The notes under the pieces are model-generated. The model saw only the letters and a program-made list of their open reading frames with translations. It made no database searches and had not been told where the DNA came from. The position numbers and the translations under genes are program-made. Shown piece by piece: positions 1-7,556 of a stretch of DNA of 33,289 nt. The DNA comes from Bacteroidia bacterium (GTDB taxonomy: Bacteria > Bacteroidota > Bacteroidia > Bacteroidales > Prolixibacteraceae), in NCBI GenBank assembly GCA_025358025.1, contig JANYKW010000208.1:1-33289 (forward strand). Reading direction: 5' to 3'. Position 1 is the stretch's first letter, and each line of letters begins with the position of its first letter.

Positions 1-124
1 CCTTTTCAACAGGAGTTTTATCCTCATTCTTCTTCCGTGGATTAAACCGGCAAGAAAACAAAGGCAGCGAACTAACAGTAAGTCCTGCCAGCACACTGTT
101 CCGTACAAAATTTCTTCTTTCCAT
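1..124 (-). CDS. Partial Tat-type lipoprotein, N-terminus only
   Basis: The first 41 codons of a minus-strand gene that runs off the left edge of the window. The reading starts with MERRNFVRNSVLAGL and continues to a hydrophobic stretch ending in PLFSC. This looks like a twin-arginine leader (ERRNFV) followed by a lipobox cysteine, so the product is probably an exported, lipid-anchored protein. Many Bacteroidetes sugar oxidoreductases and related enzymes have such leaders, but nothing of the mature domain is visible and the function cannot be called. It lies downstream of the enolase-superfamily gene on the same strand, across a 204-bp gap that holds a heptamer repeat. Confidence 0.7.
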   Translation of the reverse strand, partial: MERRNFVRNSVLAGLTVSSLPLFSCRFNPRKKNEDKTPVEK

Positions 125-257
125 AGAGTTTAACTATTTTAGTATCATTTACCTATCTTGATTTTATCACTGAGTAACATCCACTGAAATATACTGCTTT
201 CTCAACTCTCCACTCACTATCCGTCAGCTAAAGCAGACTGCAATTGATTGCACTATG

Positions 258-310
258 TCTCATATCCCATATCTCATATCTCATATCTCATATCTCATAT
301 CTCATATCTC
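258..310. repeat. Seven-copy heptamer tandem repeat (TCTCATA)n
   Basis: Seven consecutive copies of the 7-bp unit TCTCATA plus a partial eighth (TCTC). The second copy has one substitution (TCCCATA). The tract starts 18 bp past the stop codon of the enolase-superfamily gene (minus strand) and lies inside the 204-bp gap before the next gene. Short reading frames across it translate to ISHISYL-like repeats and are artefacts of the repeat. No other gene or hairpin was seen in the 125-328 gap. Confidence 0.95.
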
Positions 311-328
311 CTTCTTCAGCTCTTAGTC

Positions 329-1588
329 CTACCCTTTCACAACGGCATACCTTTTCAGGTAATCCGGATCAATATCGACACCCGACCCGGGACCGGTCGG
401 AACTATTATTACCCCGTTGTCAATAAGCAGGGAAGAAGTTTTACAATCCAATGGCAGCTCCTTATTGTCTCCTTTGAATTCATGGAAAGCACCTGCATTG
501 GGCAATGCTGAAACAAAATGCATCATATAAAGATAACCCATGCCACCCGAAATATGGGGTGTACATTCTTTGCCAAGGGCAGCTGCCATTCGTGCGACTT
601 TCATGGAGCGTATCAATCCCCCAAAATAGTAGACATCCGGTTGCACGATCTGAAGGGCGTCATGTGCAATTAACCACCTGAAATTGTGCAGGCTGGCTTC
701 TTGTTCTCCTCCTGCTACAGGGATTGAGAGTGCATCGGCAACCTGTTTGGTCTCTTCGTACCAGTCGAATGGAACAGGCTCTTCATAGATTTCATACTTG
801 TATTCCTGCAACAATTTCCCAATGCGGATGGCCTCCGCTGTGCTGTAGGAGCCATTTGAATCAGCAAACAGATGCATCTCATCGCCAAATATTTTGCGAA
901 TCAGGGGAATCAGCTTAACTGATCTGTCGGGTGGAAATTCGGGATGGCTCATTCGACCGCCAACCTTGAATTTCAGTGCCTTGGTTTTCGATTCTGCCAG
1001 TTGTTGCTGAAGATGCTGAAGTACCTCCTCTCCCGAAATATCACGTTCGCTGTTTGCCTGGTAAAAGGCCACGGCTGTATGATGGATCTCTCCGATCAAC
1101 TGTCCCAGGGATTTGCCTGCGATACGTCCCAGCAGATCCAGAATAGCAAATTCTATGGTAGCGACTGGGACCCAAAGCGCCAGACTTTGAAATTTGTAGT
1201 TGCTCTGGAAGACATAAACCTCTTCGAGCAAGGCTTCCAGGTCTCTGGCATCCTTCCCGATAAAAAATGGCTGAAGCCTGTTGACAAAAACAGGATAGAA
1301 AGTTTTCATCGGACCGTCATTCGCGAATGACCAGCCTTCTGCTCCGTCTTTTGTGCGGACATGACACAAAAAGCTATCTTTAAAACGGACTAATTCAAGT
1401 GTTTCGATGACGACAGGCGTTGTGAAAAGCTCCTTTTTCAGAACCGGTTTCAGCAGGATTTCGTCTAATTTGGCATACGTTGATTCGATCTCTGCTTTCG
1501 GTGGTGACCCGATGGATGTACCTGGCAGTGCCGCCGCCAGACCTCCGGTCAGGGAGGTTGTTAGAAATCTTCTACGGTTTGTATTCAT
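329..1588 (-). CDS. Tat-exported enolase-superfamily (mandelate racemase-like) protein
   Basis: A 419-aa member of the enolase superfamily, mandelate racemase/muconate lactonizing branch. These Mg-dependent enzymes abstract a proton next to a carboxylate and include sugar-acid dehydratases and racemases. Visible active-site pattern: a KFK motif (Lys206/Lys208), metal ligands Asp243 (FADSNGS), Glu269/270 (YEEPVP) and Glu295 (GGEQE), and an Asp318 plus His345 (CTPHISGG) pair typical of the mandelate racemase subgroup. The N-terminus NRRRFLTTSLTGG followed by an Ala/Gly-rich stretch is a twin-arginine signal, so the enzyme appears to act in the periplasm, which is unusual for this mostly cytosolic superfamily. 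It starts 30 bp after the ccoI stop and may be read through from the oxidase operon. Its substrate is unknown; an acid-sugar dehydratase is a reasonable guess. Confidence 0.88.
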   Translation of the reverse strand: MNTNRRRFLTTSLTGGLAAALPGTSIGSPPKAEIESTYAKLDEILLKPVLKKELFTTPVVIETLELVRFKDSFLCHVRTKDGAEGWSFANDGPMKTFYPVFVNRLQPFFIGKDARDLEALLEEVYVFQSNYKFQSLALWVPVATIEFAILDLLGRIAGKSLGQLIGEIHHTAVAFYQANSERDISGEEVLQHLQQQLAESKTKALKFKVGGRMSHPEFPPDRSVKLIPLIRKIFGDEMHLFADSNGSYSTAEAIRIGKLLQEYKYEIYEEPVPFDWYEETKQVADALSIPVAGGEQEASLHNFRWLIAHDALQIVQPDVYYFGGLIRSMKVARMAAALGKECTPHISGGMGYLYMMHFVSALPNAGAFHEFKGDNKELPLDCKTSSLLIDNGVIIVPTGPGSGVDIDPDYLKRYAVVKG

Positions 1589-1618
1589 ATTCTAATTTGT
1601 ATTTTTTTTGAGACCTGA

Positions 1619-4003
1619 TTACAATGATTTTCTTGCCTTCCATGCGGTTGCGGATGTAGCAAAGGCTACCACCGAAACAGAACTGACCGGCATCAGAATG
1701 GCTGCTATAACGGGTGAAAGCTGACCTGACAGGGCATAACCCAATCCTGCCATGTTGTAAAGAAAAGAGATGGCAAAACTTATCCGGACGATGCTCATCG
1801 ACTGGTGGGCAAAGCGGATGAACCGGTAGAGCTGCCCGAGTTTTGCAGCCTCCACAATGGCATCGCCGGCGGGGGAAAAGTGGTAGATATCATCGGCAAT
1901 GGAAAGTGCCACCTCGCTTTGCAGGAATGCGCCGGCATCGTTGAGTCCGTCGCCTGTCATCAGTACATTTTTGCCCTGTTTTTGCAATGCGCTGATGAAA
2001 TCCATCTTTTCCTGCGCCTGTTGGTTGAAAAACATTTTATCAACATCAAAATATTGCCCCAGTTTATCCCGTTCTGCATCGTTGTCGCCCGACAAAAGGT
2101 AAATATCGAAGTGCCCCTTCAATTCTTCCATCAGGGTGTCGAAACCCTCCCGGTATTGATTTTCGATTGAGAAATAGCCTTTAACCTCATCATTGATAGA
2201 AAGATATACACGCGAAGCTTGCTGGGCCATCACCCGTGATGCACCTGACACATATTCCATCGATCCCATTTTGTACAAAACATGCCGCACTTTCCCAAAA
2301 ATACCTCTGCCTGCTACTTCAACAAAACCTTCTGTCGACACTGTTTCCAGGCTCTGGTAATACCGGGTGATGGCATTGCTCAAAGGATGTGTCGACTGCC
2401 GTGCGAGCGAGTATATACCGCGCATTTGATATGCAGTCAGCTTTTCTCCGATAAACTGAATTTTGTCTGCATCGGGTTTGGTAATGGTACCTGTCTTATC
2501 AAAGACGATGGTGTCGATCTTTTCCATCTTCTCAATGACAGTGGTATTCTTCAGATAGACCCCTTTTTTGCCAAAGATACGCATGGCACTGCCCAGTGTG
2601 AAGGGCAAGGACATAGATAATGCACAGGGGCAGGCAACGATAAGTACGGAGGTGAAAACTTTCAGTGCCGTATTCAGATCTCCGTGCAAGATCCACCACC
2701 CGAAGCCCAGCAAGGCCAGTGCAAGGATGACAATGGTAAAGGAGGCACTCAGTCGGTCGGTAATGGTTATGATTGATTTCGAAGAGTGAGTTTTATCCTC
2801 CTTCTGGTTCCAGAGTTGGGTGAGGTGGCTCTGTCTGACAGTTTTTTCCACTTTCACGGTGATAGCGCCACCCGTCTGCCGTCCGCCTGCATAGATGAAT
2901 TCTCCGGTGTTTTTCCTGATCGTGGTCGACTCTCCTGTAACGAAACTGTAGTCAATCAGAGCGGTACCATTTACCAAAATGGAATCAGCCGGTATCAGCT
3001 CTTTGTTTCGGATCAGCAGCTCATCTCCAACCATGATCTCTTCAAGCAATGTGCTCAGCTCGATGTTGTCTTTCATCTTACTGACGGCTAGGGGGAAATA
3101 GGATTTGTAATCCCTGTCAAAGGCCAGCGACTGGTAGCTCTTGCTCTGGTACCAGCGTCCCAGGAGCAGAAAGAAGAGGAATCCGGCTAGTGAGTCGGAA
3201 TAACCGGGTCCCTTTAATGTGAAAACATCAAAAGTTGTCACCGTAAAGAGTGCAATAATTCCAAGTGCGATGGGCAGGTTGATGTTGATAATCCCTCGTT
3301 TCAGGCTCACCCATGCAGAAATCAGATAGTCGCTGCCACTGTAAAAAACCAATGGTATCAGCAACGCATAACTCATAAAATAGAGAAATGTGCCCAATGA
3401 CTCACCCAGCGGCTTGTGATTCAGGTATTCGGGCAGACTGTAAAGCATCACGTTGCCAAATACAAAACCTGCCACCCCAATTTTATACAATAACGTTCTG
3501 TTGTTTGGTTCTTCCGATTTCTTTTCCAGGGTTTGGGTGGAGATATCGGGAATATAATGAATGGCAACCAGCAGCTCAACCAGTTGGCGCAGTGTGATCT
3601 CCTCCGTGTTAAAGGTGATGGTAACTTTCTTTGTGATAAAGTTGACAGCCGAATGAAGTATCCCCGGATTGAGTCTGTTGAGATGCTCCAATAACCATAT
3701 GCAGGAGATGCAATGCACGACAGGAATATACAATGTTACTTTGGCAATTTGCGCATCACAGAATTCATAAAGACTGGATTTTACCTCCTCCTTGTCGAGA
3801 AATGCATATTTGCTGTCGTAGAAAAGTTCCTCCAGTTTAATCCCGGGAGTTTTTTCGAGCGAATAGTACTTTGTCAATTTGTTTTCGTTGAGAATCCCAT
3901 ACACGAGACTGCAACCATGGCAACAGAACTGGTGGTTATCCAGCACCACCGGTATTTTGCCACAGTCGGCACCACAGTGATTGCATTGGTTATCGGCTGA
4001 CAT
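1619..4003 (-). CDS. ccoI: Copper-transporting P1B-type ATPase for cbb3 oxidase assembly (CcoI/FixI)
   Basis: A 794-aa heavy-metal P-type ATPase that supplies copper during maturation of cbb3 oxidase. Order of parts: a Cys-rich N-terminus (CNHCGADC at residues 7-14 and CCHGC at 27-31) typical of the CcoI/FixI branch; an HMA-type metal-binding domain with CISC at 98-101; membrane helices; the actuator motif TGES at 356-359; the metal-binding membrane motif CPC at 458-460; the phosphorylation motif DKTGT with Asp502; and the hinge motif GDGLND near the C-terminus. All catalytic motifs are intact. It is the last oxidase-related gene of the operon, 29 bp after the SafE-like gene. The context separates it from general copper-efflux CopA. 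Confidence 0.95.
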   Translation of the reverse strand: MSADNQCNHCGADCGKIPVVLDNHQFCCHGCSLVYGILNENKLTKYYSLEKTPGIKLEELFYDSKYAFLDKEEVKSSLYEFCDAQIAKVTLYIPVVHCISCIWLLEHLNRLNPGILHSAVNFITKKVTITFNTEEITLRQLVELLVAIHYIPDISTQTLEKKSEEPNNRTLLYKIGVAGFVFGNVMLYSLPEYLNHKPLGESLGTFLYFMSYALLIPLVFYSGSDYLISAWVSLKRGIININLPIALGIIALFTVTTFDVFTLKGPGYSDSLAGFLFFLLLGRWYQSKSYQSLAFDRDYKSYFPLAVSKMKDNIELSTLLEEIMVGDELLIRNKELIPADSILVNGTALIDYSFVTGESTTIRKNTGEFIYAGGRQTGGAITVKVEKTVRQSHLTQLWNQKEDKTHSSKSIITITDRLSASFTIVILALALLGFGWWILHGDLNTALKVFTSVLIVACPCALSMSLPFTLGSAMRIFGKKGVYLKNTTVIEKMEKIDTIVFDKTGTITKPDADKIQFIGEKLTAYQMRGIYSLARQSTHPLSNAITRYYQSLETVSTEGFVEVAGRGIFGKVRHVLYKMGSMEYVSGASRVMAQQASRVYLSINDEVKGYFSIENQYREGFDTLMEELKGHFDIYLLSGDNDAERDKLGQYFDVDKMFFNQQAQEKMDFISALQKQGKNVLMTGDGLNDAGAFLQSEVALSIADDIYHFSPAGDAIVEAAKLGQLYRFIRFAHQSMSIVRISFAISFLYNMAGLGYALSGQLSPVIAAILMPVSSVSVVAFATSATAWKARKSL

Positions 4004-4032
4004 GTTTTTTTGATTTTTCGAATTTCACCGGA

Positions 4033-4797
4033 TTATTTTATGACCACAGAATCCTTGTGACAGCAGGAGTTTTCGATTGTTTTAGTGACACTCTCACGAT
4101 TCATTTTCATGTGAGAAGAGGGGGAGAGTTTTTCTTTCGGCGGACTCAAATATGGAATTCCCAAGCTTAATCCTCTGAGAATAAAGATGATTCCGATCAA
4201 TATAACCACAGCAGGAACAACTTTAGTTATCTGTTTCCGGATGGTCTGACTGACGATATTTCCCAGCATGGAAATCACCACCAACAAGGGAAGGGTACCC
4301 AGACCAAAGAGCGCCATGTATGCCGTTGCCAGAAGAAAATCAGCCGTACCGATGGCTCCCGCGATTGCCAGATAAACAAGTCCGCAGGGCAAAAGTCCGT
4401 TGAAGATCCCAATAAGGAAAAGTGCCCGGTTGTTTTTCTCCTGAAACAGACCTTGCATCCCTTTCCTCACCGGATGAAAGATGGACAGCATGCTGCCGGG
4501 ATTGAATTTCTTAAAGATAGCAGGAAGAAAAATAGAAAGAATCATGATAATCCCAATCGTTATGGATATTGCCTGTTGGTAACCCAGAAGTTTAAATCCA
4601 ACTCCTATCAAACCGAATAGTGCTCCCATCAAGCTGTACGTAACAATCCTACCCAGGCTCCAAAGTACACTTCCCCATATTTTCTGTACGATTGTTTCTC
4701 CCCTTAGCGGCAGACTTAAGGCAATAGGGCCACACATACCAACGCAATGCAGGCTACCCATGAGGCCTAAAAGGAAGGCGGTTATCAGGATGTTCAT
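4033..4797 (-). CDS. SafE/TauE-like membrane protein of the cbb3 operon
   Basis: A 254-aa polytopic membrane protein of the SafE/DsbD-transmembrane type, often labelled sulfite exporter TauE/SafE or urease accessory UreH-like. The N-terminal signature MGSLHCVGMCGPIAL (residues 13-27) with Cys18 and Cys22 is characteristic, and is followed by about six hydrophobic segments. The C-terminal tail after the last helix carries SCCHKD, a possible metal or thiol site. Homologues sit in many Bacteroidetes cbb3 operons beside ccoI and fixH, so a role in copper or thiol handling during oxidase assembly is likely. That role is inferred from context. It is separated from fixH by 104 bp holding an inverted repeat cluster. 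Confidence 0.85.
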   Translation of the reverse strand: MNILITAFLLGLMGSLHCVGMCGPIALSLPLRGETIVQKIWGSVLWSLGRIVTYSLMGALFGLIGVGFKLLGYQQAISITIGIIMILSIFLPAIFKKFNPGSMLSIFHPVRKGMQGLFQEKNNRALFLIGIFNGLLPCGLVYLAIAGAIGTADFLLATAYMALFGLGTLPLLVVISMLGNIVSQTIRKQITKVVPAVVILIGIIFILRGLSLGIPYLSPPKEKLSPSSHMKMNRESVTKTIENSCCHKDSVVIK

Positions 4798-4817
4798 TAA
4801 ATCGTTTTATAAGTGTG

Positions 4818-4899
4818 GAGTACTTCGAATACTTCGAGTACTTCAAGTTCTCAGTTCACTTGAAGTACTCGAAGTACTCCAGTCACTCGAAGTACTTCT
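4818..4899. repeat. Inverted 9-bp repeat cluster, 18-bp stem
   Basis: Built from the 9-bp unit GAGTACTTC. Three near-exact direct copies (4818-4844) are followed by copies in the opposite orientation (GAAGTACTC, from 4862) and degenerate ones up to 4899. The arms 4830-4847 and 4859-4876 are perfectly complementary over 18 bp with an 11-nt loop. The cluster starts just past the fixH stop (4902-4904) and ends before the SafE-like gene start (4797). There is no T-run after the stem on the minus strand, so it is not a typical intrinsic terminator. It could act as an RNA-stability or attenuation hairpin inside the operon. Confidence 0.9.
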
Positions 4900-4901
4900 T
4901 A

Positions 4902-5339
4902 TTAAATATCAACAACCTTCGTTATACTATAATTCTCCTTGTTGGTACTCCAGGTTATAAAAACCTGGTACCTGCCATGAACAAGCTGGCTCTTCTCAAT
5001 CAGGAAGGGAGAGTCTGCTTTCCTGAAACTGAGCCGAAGATCTTTGGTTTTGTCGGAAGACCGGAAAAAATACACTTGAATAGAATCACCTGCTGAAACC
5101 AGCCCTGGGGGCAAAACCAGCCGGACCTGTTCATCGGTTGTGCTTATCTGAATACTATCCTGGAAAGGTACAGATCTTTTGTTTATGTTGATCTGCCCCG
5201 TGTAACTGGCACCTTTCTGATAATAGTCGTCAGATACAAGGTCGATATTTTGCCTCATGGCAAAAAAGACAAAGAAGAGGACCCAGATAAAGAATAGTAT
5301 AAAAAAAATAATAAGGCTTTTACCCCAGTTGAGTTTCAT
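4902..5339 (-). CDS. ccoH: FixH/CcoH family cbb3 assembly protein
   Basis: A 145-aa single-pass membrane protein. The N-terminus has one long hydrophobic segment (about residues 8-27), then the family hallmark DLVSDDYYQKG near residues 34-44, and a beta-rich extracytoplasmic domain. FixH/CcoH proteins help CcoI-dependent maturation and stay associated with the cbb3 complex. It lies 46 bp after ccoG. Length and the DDYY motif fit the family well. The stop codon lies just outside the inverted repeat cluster at 4818-4899. Confidence 0.9.
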   Translation of the reverse strand: MKLNWGKSLIIFFILFFIWVLFFVFFAMRQNIDLVSDDYYQKGASYTGQININKRSVPFQDSIQISTTDEQVRLVLPPGLVSAGDSIQVYFFRSSDKTKDLRLSFRKADSPFLIEKSQLVHGRYQVFITWSTNKENYSITKVVDI

Positions 5340-5385
5340 GGTAGTTTCTGCATAAATGATTCTGAAAATCCTGTTTGGAAATTCT

Positions 5386-6756
5386 TCATGGTCCCAAAAA
5401 GTTGGTAGTAATGGTCTCTTTCAGCTGATCTCCACTGAATAAACCAATTTTGCATTCCGTCTCTTTTCCCGTTAAAACGCTCTTCTTCAATTTAATGATC
5501 ATTGCTTCTTTCAGCTTTCCGTTGGCTGGTAACACTACTTGATCTCCGGCAATCGTGATTTCTCCGGCCGGGGAATCGAGTAGGCGGAGGGTGAGTTCAA
5601 GCGGTTCATTGCCCTTATTCAGGAACATGACCTGGTATATATTGGAATATGTCTCACTGTCAAGTTGTTGGTAAAGAGTGCCTTGGGCGCGCCATAAAGT
5701 GACATCAATGGTTGTTCGTCTTCCTACCGTGAATCCAAGAATCACCACCAGAACGACCAGTACACCAGTGTAAGCTATTGATCTTGCATTCAGGAAAGAG
5801 CGTTTGCCGCTTTCGATCCCCTGAAAAGAATCATATCTGATCAGGTTATAAGGTTTGTTGATCTTTTTCATCACAAGATTGCACTCATCGATGCATGCTG
5901 CACAATGGATGCATTCAAGCTGGGAACCATTCCGGATATCAATCCCGGTAGGACATACGGCAATACACTGGCGGCAATTGATACAATCGCCGCCTTCGGT
6001 TATTTTTGGATTTCTGGGCTCTCCCCTTTTGTAATCATAAATAATGGAGATCGAATTGTTGTCGAGCAAAACCCCCTGCATTCTACCGTAGGGGCAAAAC
6101 AGCGTACATATCTGCTCCCGAAAGTAGGCATATACCCAGTAATAAAAGGCAGAGAGTGCGATCATCATGAGGAAACCTGCAAGATTCTCACTGATAGGTC
6201 CCCCCATGATTTTCATCAACTGATCCGGTCCGATGAACCACATCAGGAACACGTTGGTAAAGAATATGGAGACCACAATATATACCGCATGCTTTGCAAG
6301 CATTCGAACCTGGGAGATCTCTGATTTCTTTAGTTTCTTGTTACCCTTTCTTCCGTTTCCCTCAAAGAGAAACTCTATTTTACGGTAAACCAATTCCAGA
6401 AATAGCGTCTGAGGACAAGCCCAACCACACCACAATCTCCCGAATACCACCGTAAAAAGGACAATACAGACTACTATAGTTGCCATTAGGAGAGCAAGAA
6501 TGTAGGTATCCTCGGTAAAGATCATTTGACCGAAAAGGAAGAATTTACGGTTCAGAACATCGAGCAGCATAAATGGATGACCACTAATTTTCAGCAAAGG
6601 GGCCACGACCAAAAAAACCAGCAAAATATAACCGACCATATTTCTCCGCCTGTACCATTTGCCTTTTGGTTGTTTGGCATTGATCCACTTGCGTTGGCCT
6701 GAAGAATCAATATTATCCGGACGGTCCCTGAAATCGTGATCGATAATTTTATCCAT
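5386..6756 (-). CDS. ccoG: Cytochrome c oxidase accessory protein CcoG (FixG/RdxA), polyferredoxin
   Basis: A 456-aa membrane iron-sulfur protein, implicated in reducing copper during cbb3 oxidase assembly. Several membrane helices precede CGWACPQT (residues 110-117) and CTLFCPYGR (217-225), both conserved in FixG. Two ferredoxin-type 4Fe-4S motifs follow: Cys258/261/264/268 and Cys282/285/288/292. The last third, after one more helix (about 327-345), is an Ig-like FixG C-terminal domain. The start codon is 5 bp after the ccoP stop, which suggests translational coupling. All cluster cysteines are present. Confidence 0.96.
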   Translation of the reverse strand: MDKIIDHDFRDRPDNIDSSGQRKWINAKQPKGKWYRRRNMVGYILLVFLVVAPLLKISGHPFMLLDVLNRKFFLFGQMIFTEDTYILALLMATIVVCIVLFTVVFGRLWCGWACPQTLFLELVYRKIEFLFEGNGRKGNKKLKKSEISQVRMLAKHAVYIVVSIFFTNVFLMWFIGPDQLMKIMGGPISENLAGFLMMIALSAFYYWVYAYFREQICTLFCPYGRMQGVLLDNNSISIIYDYKRGEPRNPKITEGGDCINCRQCIAVCPTGIDIRNGSQLECIHCAACIDECNLVMKKINKPYNLIRYDSFQGIESGKRSFLNARSIAYTGVLVVLVVILGFTVGRRTTIDVTLWRAQGTLYQQLDSETYSNIYQVMFLNKGNEPLELTLRLLDSPAGEITIAGDQVVLPANGKLKEAMIIKLKKSVLTGKETECKIGLFSGDQLKETITTNFLGP

Positions 6757-6761
6757 GGTAA

Positions 6762-7325
6762 TTACTTACACTCAATACCTTGGTTAGCTTTTGCATTAGG
6801 CGGATTGGATCCTGCCAAAGTTCCTAATATATAGGCAGATACACTATTTATCTGGACATCTGTCATCATGCTCTTGAAGGGAGTCATACCTTTCTCAGGC
6901 ACACCCTCAGTAATAACTTTTACCAAGTCTGCCGGTTTGCATCCATGAATCCAGAATTTGTCTGTCAAATTCGGGCCGATTGCATTGCCTTCTCCCTTGA
7001 GTCCGTGACAGGCTATACAACCCTTTTCAGAATATAGTTTTGCTCCCTTTTCCATCTGCTCCTTGTCCATTACAAAGGCAGCGCCCGCTTCAGAAGGATG
7101 CTGATCTGCCTGTTTTCCTGCCATGGTCATCTGTTTATTGTATTCGCTGATCTGGTCCATACCATTGTCTGGATATCCAAAGTAGTGAACTAAATAAAAG
7201 AGTGAAAAACCGATGGTACCCAGAAATAGAAAGAGAACCCAATATGGGGAGGGATTATTTAACTCCTTGATTCCGTCATAATCGTGATCGGAGAAATACT
7301 TGTCATTCTGACTGCTTTTATTCAT
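6762..7325 (-). CDS. ccoP: cbb3 oxidase subunit III, mono-heme CcoP
   Basis: A 187-aa membrane-anchored c-type cytochrome. The N-terminus carries the FixP_N-like segment and one membrane helix (about 28-48). A single class I cytochrome c domain follows, with CIACH at 103-107 and a probable distal Met ligand in KGMTPFK (Met147). Proteobacterial CcoP has two heme c groups and is about 290-310 aa, so this is the short one-heme version common in Bacteroidetes. It passes electrons toward CcoO and the CcoN active site. It lies between ccoQ (46 bp upstream) and ccoG (5 bp downstream). Confidence 0.93.
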   Translation of the reverse strand: MNKSSQNDKYFSDHDYDGIKELNNPSPYWVLFLFLGTIGFSLFYLVHYFGYPDNGMDQISEYNKQMTMAGKQADQHPSEAGAAFVMDKEQMEKGAKLYSEKGCIACHGLKGEGNAIGPNLTDKFWIHGCKPADLVKVITEGVPEKGMTPFKSMMTDVQINSVSAYILGTLAGSNPPNAKANQGIECK

Positions 7326-7371
7326 GATAATATTGTTATTTCTGCTTGTTACACACGATGTTATTTATGCG

Positions 7372-7551
7372 CTATTTTTTCAATTCTTCCTGCTCAAAAA
7401 TTGCGGATTTGAATCTGATCAGATCTTTTTTTGGAATTGTATAGGTGTGGATGACCACTCCTATAAACAATACCACGAACAAAATGATTCCGATTATGTA
7501 GTACCATTGTATTCCGTCAACCCCTGACAATGTATCGCTTACAAATCCCAT
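7372..7551 (-). CDS. ccoQ: CcoQ-like small subunit of cbb3 oxidase
   Basis: A 59-aa protein starting MGFVSDTLSGVDGIQWYY, then one hydrophobic helix (GIILFVVLFIGVVIHTY) and a charged C-terminus starting IPKKDLIRFK. This is the layout of CcoQ/FixQ, the small single-helix subunit that stabilises the complex. The start is 5 bp downstream of the ccoNO stop and ccoP follows 46 bp later, so position and topology agree. Primary-sequence conservation in CcoQ is weak, so the assignment rests on size, topology and operon location. Confidence 0.85.
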   Translation of the reverse strand: MGFVSDTLSGVDGIQWYYIIGIILFVVLFIGVVIHTYTIPKKDLIRFKSAIFEQEELKK

Positions 7552-7556
7552 GGTTG

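Noticed and set aside
258-310. CRISPR array
   Set aside because: The units are 7 bp and contiguous, with no spacers.
244-511. Plus-strand frames of 60 and 87 aa over the heptamer tract
   Set aside because: They translate the 7-bp repeat into ISHISYL-like strings and then run antisense into the enolase-superfamily gene.
4760-5096. Plus-strand frames of 66 and 93 aa across the GAGTACTTC cluster
   Set aside because: Their sequence (EYFEYFEYF, LEVLEVLQ-like) is repeat translation, and they continue antisense to fixH.
7324-7527. Plus-strand 67-aa frame between ccoP and ccoNO
   Set aside because: It is antisense to the 59-aa ccoQ gene, which fits CcoQ in size, helix and operon position.
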